Source: Dipteris shenzhenensis
Taxonomy: Eukaryota; Polypodiophyta; Polypodiopsida; Gleicheniales
Length of the DNA: 64,000 bases
NCBI GenBank assembly: GCA_047967505.1
Contig: CM106541.1
Reading direction: 5' to 3' (one strand)
Of this stretch, positions 59,533 to 64,000 are shown piece by piece. The notes under the pieces are model-generated. The model searched no databases. It had not been told where the DNA came from and saw only the letters and a list, made by a program, of their open reading frames with translations. The number at the start of each line of letters is the position of its first letter. Within the stretch, counting starts at the first letter, position 1. A program made the translations under genes and the position numbers.

Positions 59533-59735
59533 AGAGGCACAAAAGAGGGAGAAGGAGAGGGACAGAGTAGCACAGCAATAGAGGCACAGGAGAGGGAGAA
59601 GGAGAGGGACAAAGCAGCTCCAATAGAGGCACAAAAGAGGGAGAAGGAGAGGGACAGAGTAGCAGTAACAAAGGCACAGGAGAGGGAGAAGGAGAGGGAC
59701 ATAGCAGCTCCAACAGAGGCACAGGAGAGGGAGAG
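59533..59735 (+). repeat. 48-bp minisatellite, about 4.2 units
   Basis: Units of GAGGCACAAAAGAGGGAGAAGGAGAGGGAC plus an AGCAGCTCCAAT-type end begin near 59533, 59580, 59628, 59676 and 59724. The 48-bp period keeps a 16-residue repeat open in all frames, which explains the long frames on both strands. It lies just upstream of the ATG of the minus-strand gene remnant. Confidence 0.9.
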
Positions 59736-59839
59736 GGGAGAGAGAGAGAGAGAGGAGCTACAACAAGCAGGCCAGAGCAGGAGGGAGCAGAGAAAGAGGG
59801 GGAAGAGGGAAAATGCGTGGGATTTGGTTCAAATGGAGT

Positions 59840-60600
59840 GATTTGGCAGGCTAGACCAGAATAGTGGGGGGTAGAGGCCCTAGAAAGAGGGAGGGCAGAA
59901 GGAAAATTCGCCAGAAGGGCCCTACCATCCCATTGAAGGCAGTTTTGGGCGGCTTGCAAACTTGCAAGAAGATTGATTTTCTTTTCTCTTTTGACTTGCG
60001 TTATCTAATTGTTTAAGTTCTATGTGGATTTCTAGTTGTGGATATCTAGTATAGAGGGTGCATGAAGTTCTGGGGGAAGCACTTAATAAATATGTTATCA
60101 CCACCTCATGCTTCATGCAACCCCATATTTGTTTGGAAAAAGTCATTGGTGGAGAAATTTACAAGATAGCATTGGGGTCGGCCATTGGCATTTCAAGTCA
60201 TGATAAATATAATAATGGAAATTTCCTACTCATGCCATTAAAATTCATGGAAGCAATGATTTGTGGCTTAGCAAAACTAGGTACTATGTACCAAGTTTTC
60301 ATTGTACATTCATCATCATTATGAATCAATGCTTATGTAATTATGTGAAGGGGGAAAAAAGATGGCAGTGAGCTATATATATGTTTTTCTTTTATCGGGC
60401 AATGTGCTCGCAATGTGATGGTAAAAGTGGAGAGCTATTCGAATACATTTGTGGGGCTAATAAAGTAAACGAAAGTGATTTTCTTAAAAAAGTCACAAGA
60501 AATATGTTTATATTATTTTTATAAGGGATTTTGTTTTTCAATAAAAAGACTTCCATTAAGTAGGAAAAAGCCCCAAGGCAAGTGCTCATGGTAGAGTACA
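59840..60600. other. No supported gene
   Basis: A plus-strand frame at 60058-60324 (MHEVLGEALNKYVITTSCFM...) has no recognised domain. The rest is A/T-rich. Confidence 0.5.
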
Positions 60601-60619
60601 TCATGCATAGCATGAAAAA

Positions 60620-61740
60620 CAAAATAATCTGAGTAGGCCAAAAAATTGCTCATCAAGAAGAGCTAGTAATGCTCCAAGGTTGAGGCTAAAAATTCCACCT
60701 CAAACCTCTAGTGTAATCTGAGAAAAAGAGGGAGCCTCTCCACTCCCCAAGGAAGATCATCCTCCTGGTAGAGAACACCCGAAAAGACCCTTGCATGCTG
60801 AACCAAATGTACATCAAGTGTATGAGATAGGTGGACCTAAGAGCCATCAAGTGCCTCTGTGCATTTGGATCTCCATATATGCCATGCTGAAATACTTGAG
60901 AATACCTCCAAAAGTATCCACCAAGGCATGTGTAGGTCTATAAGGAGAAGGGGGAACATTGTCCAGAGAGCAAGACTCAACTAAATGTCATCAAACTGAA
61001 AGAGTCCAAGAAGATATATGCATCTCCTAAAAGATCTAAGGCCCCAAAAGTGCAATCCAAGCCATTGAGCCCCATGCCATGAAGAAGCAGGAGGGAAAAG
61101 AAGCCCTCCAAAATCATGCCAAATGGACTCCTAAATGGAAAGGTAGGGAGGCCAAGTAGGGGCTCATCCAACCTAGACCTCCATAGCTTCACTGCAATCC
61201 ATCCATTAATAGAAAGGTAAAAAAAAATAGTGATTTTTCTATCCTTAGGGACTTCAAGGGGGACTCCTAGAGCCTTCCACAATAGAAGGGCAAAAGAAAA
61301 TAGTGTTTTTCTATTCTAGAGGGACTTCTAGAGCAGCCTTCAATACAAAGGTAGAAGAAAATAGTGTTTTTTCTATTCTTGAGGGACTTCCAGAGCCTTC
61401 TCCTAAAATATTTCTGCAAAACTATAGAAATCTAAAAACTCTATCAATGAGGAGATCTAGGGGGCGAAAGGGAGGTTCTTCTCATAGTGGGCTTCTAGAA
61501 CCTAAGGCTGAGTAAAAACCTCCTAGCCTTGCTGATCATGTAGTGAAAGAGAGGGAGGCTCTTCTTATGGTTCCCTACAGGAATCCACTCCCACTCCCAC
61601 TCCCACTCCCTTGGGTCCCAATGTAAACACTTTATGCGGACACCTCCACAAATCCAAATCCTCCATGAACCTAGGGGATGGGCTAGTACCAAGCTGAAGT
61701 CAAGGAACACCACTCTAGATGACCCAAAACTCCGATAGGC
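60620..61740 (-). other. Possible LINE 3' remnant and short tandem repeats
   Basis: Minus-strand fragments such as VFQHGIYGDPNAQRHL (about 60860-60905) resemble the C-terminal W/H-I-W region of plant LINE ORF2, but weakly. 61200-61400 holds three copies of a 60-75 bp unit (AAAATAGTGTTTTTCTATTC, GAGGGACTTC, AGAGCCTTC). (CCCACT)4 lies at 61589-61612. Confidence 0.3.
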
Positions 61741-61974
61741 TAAAAAACATCATACGAATATCCTCATCCTTGGATATACCCCTAGAGTGAACATAAAAAA
61801 CCAAGGCATACCCATTTGAAACTCGTCAAAGCCCTATTAATTGGGATAATTGATCTTGTGAACGCCTCAAGCAATACAGAGTGATGGTAAGGCATACAAT
61901 ATGTAAGAATCTTTATTAGGGGAGAAATGGGGTCTCAAAAGGGCCTCCAATTAGTGTTTCCTAATTTCAAGGGA

Positions 61975-62640
61975 TTAGAGAGTGATTTGAGGTGTACCAA
62001 TGAGAGAGCTAGAAGGTGTGGGGCAATGGTATGTTGAGGTGGAGGTTGGGCAGGCCTGCAGAGAGCCCCTATTGTTGCTCCCCTTACACGAGGGACCACC
62101 CAAACCATCCCCCCCCCCTCTTAACCCATGTTTGACCCTCCTACTAGGTGCACCTTGAACAATGTAGGGTTTAACTATTTTTAGGTTCATTTCAAAGCTT
62201 TCAAGTTTGCTCCTAGCATGTTCTATAGCTATTATGAATTATGTATGGATAAGTATTATAATATGACATGGAGGGCAAGAGAACAAACTTGGATCAATGC
62301 CCGTCATGTCAAAGTACTCCCAAGTAAAAATATCTTTGAATTCCATCAACAATTGCATCAATTCTATTTTAAAATTCTCGCACACTGAGTTTTACTACGA
62401 GCGGCTTATCTACCGTACCCAAATTCAATTCTTCCAAATCGTCTTATTTTACTCTTAATGGCATCTACTGCTTTGCGAACAACATCCTCGCCCAATTTTT
62501 TATGAGCAAAGATTTCTTCTAGATTTTCTTCAAGTTCCAATTCTACCTGTTCTTTGACGAGGGGGGGGTCTGCCAACATGGCTTGATACCCTTGCTTGCA
62601 AACACCCCCCACTCTGTGGCAAATGCCATTTTATCTTTGT
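61975..62640 (-). other. Unidentified frames
   Basis: The minus-strand frame 62612-62406 (MGGVCKQGYQAMLADPPLVK, then EENLEEIFAHKKLGEDVV) is protein-like but unassigned. It may belong to a decayed retroelement. A C8 run lies at 62111-62119. Confidence 0.25.
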
Positions 62641-64000
62641 CTTCCTTGGCTAGTCGGATCTGGTTATACCCACTGAATCCATCCCATGAAATCTTATTTT
62701 AAAAGGAAAATCAAGCCACCAAAATGGCACTAAAGAAGTTACTTTAATACAGTAGAAGACTTGTTGAAGGAGCTTCCTCTCTAGCCTAATCACCTATCCA
62801 TCCTTGGTCTCGTAAGATCCTTGTAAGATGCAATGAGGCAACTTATTTGGTGTTTTGGTTGAAGCAAGTTAATAGAAATCATGTGGAGCAACATATTTGC
62901 GACTATCCCTACCACTACAATTATCATGAGAGAAAAATTGGTCAATCTAAACATATTCTTGTAGTCTTGTAGACCTAAACACAAGCATCATAAGCAAAAT
63001 TTTTGGTTGAGTGATTTGTTGTTGGCCAATCTAAACATATTTAAATACAATTTTCTATCACCCAACCACCAAACTCTTACGTTGCTTGCTTATGGCTAGC
63101 CTAACATTCCTTGCCCTCAATAATGTGCATAAACACAATGGAAACTCCTTTATCATTCCTTGCTTCTTGGATCATGTATGATCATTGCCTCTTCATGGTT
63201 TAGCCCTACCTAATATGTGCATACAAGGGCTACTACAAAAAAACACATATTGACAAATGGGAAAACTTGAATGAGAAAACTCCTTAGGCCTATAAGTTCA
63301 TCTGAATTTTCAAGATTCTCACAGGAATAGGGGCTACTCTCACAAACAGCTTTGGTAGTTGCACCACGTGCCAATTTAGTCTCTTTATAAATTTCGATTG
63401 CCTTGGACTCACCCTGCCAAACTTCATAAATTTATTCAATTTTCAAATTTTCTGGTCAGGGATAGGGACTATTCTCACAAGGAGGTTTCGTAGCTGCACC
63501 AAAGTGCCAATGTGCTCTCTTACTAACTTTTGATTGCCCTGGACTCACCCAGCCAAACGTCATACATAAGTGTCCCATACCCAAACTTAGAATACATATT
63601 TCATTTCAACTTTACAATCATGAGAGAATTATTGTCCTGCAGAACTATCATAGTTTCACCAACCACACATGCCTCCTTTTGAAACTAAACTTTAAAAGAG
63701 AGAAACTGCCAAGCCTCAAGCTAGAACAAATGGATATGCTCAGTCTAAAAGGACAAAAGGCATCAGTTTAGTTGTTGCCTCAAAAGCACAGGTATGCTAC
63801 CTTGACAGGTAATACCAATAGAAAGTTTGCACAAACCAAGGTAGGTTGGCAAGTGTGTTTGTGAGCTGAAAGTCAATTTTCACCACATTTTTAACATGTT
63901 AAAAAATGAGGAAACAACATCATTGTTTACAAGGCACTGCAATGACAATTGTTTGCACAGTATCCCATCGATGGATGAATTGTCACCTTGAGCATGTCTT
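62641..64000. repeat. Gene-free end of window with a 138-bp tandem repeat
   Basis: 63321-63430 and 63459-63566 share GGGGCTACTCTCACAA, GGTAGTTGCACCA, GTGCCAAT, GATTGCCTTGGACTCACC and GCCAAAC in order. No gene signature was seen elsewhere in this stretch. Confidence 0.65.

Noticed and set aside
59480-59959. N-terminal half of a 312-codon minus-strand frame
   Set aside because: The part above 59473 is the 48-bp minisatellite and low-complexity leader; only the part from MVRSKATRPH on looks protein-like.
63232-63255. CTACTACAAAAAAACAC resembling a CACTA transposon end
   Set aside because: It differs from CACTACAAG at the first bases, and no subterminal repeats or partner end were seen.

Overview
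The window looks like nuclear DNA of a land plant with a large, repeat-rich genome. The evidence is one spliced host-type gene among many decayed plant transposons: Ty1/copia, Ty3/gypsy with a chromodomain, CACTA, hAT with BED and DUF659 parts, and a LINE. There are also degenerate CCCTAAA-type telomere repeats and retroelement primer sites matching plant initiator tRNA-Met. The exact lineage cannot be fixed from the sequence; a seedless plant or gymnosperm is possible but is only a guess.

Layout. 1-1840 is the 3' end of a copia element on the minus strand. 1874-9424 is a mosaic of a gypsy pol remnant, a hAT remnant, a multi-exon gene remnant with a SUMO-interaction-like motif, and a CACTA terminus. 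It is repeated in direct orientation at 37651-45034. 10164-12150 is the LTR, primer-binding site and 5' gag of a gypsy element inserted in the CACTA element. 13.9-21.5 kb holds the best gene: a five-coding-exon, 995-codon coiled-coil protein whose splice phases all agree. 24.9-27.6 kb is a gypsy gag-protease-RT remnant. 28.8-30.1 kb is a gypsy fragment with LTR and PBS nested in a copia LTR. 30.4-32.5 kb is the 3' half of a CACTA element that ends inside a hAT DUF659 remnant. 33.1-37.6 kb is almost entirely repeats: short interspersed units, an about 0.9 kb polypurine block followed by a 0.35 kb polypyrimidine block, an interstitial telomere-like tract and nine units of a 181-bp satellite.

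After the second duplication copy come a gypsy gag with several tandem zinc knuckles (45.1-46.9 kb), a pair of direct repeats (47.7-49.5 kb) and a plus-strand LINE (50.0-53.3 kb). The most unusual stretch is 54.6-59.7 kb. It holds a G-rich block and TATA box in front of a divergent histone H3-like frame with a very long repetitive tail, a 130-bp-arm inverted repeat, and two decayed minus-strand multi-exon genes of unknown family. 60-64 kb is gene-poor repeat.

Only the 995-codon gene looks functional. The histone-like frame may be either a pseudogene or a spliced gene. Almost everything else is broken transposon sequence. Comparing the two copies of the 7.5-kb duplication shows that copy 1 lost at least four key codons that copy 2 keeps.
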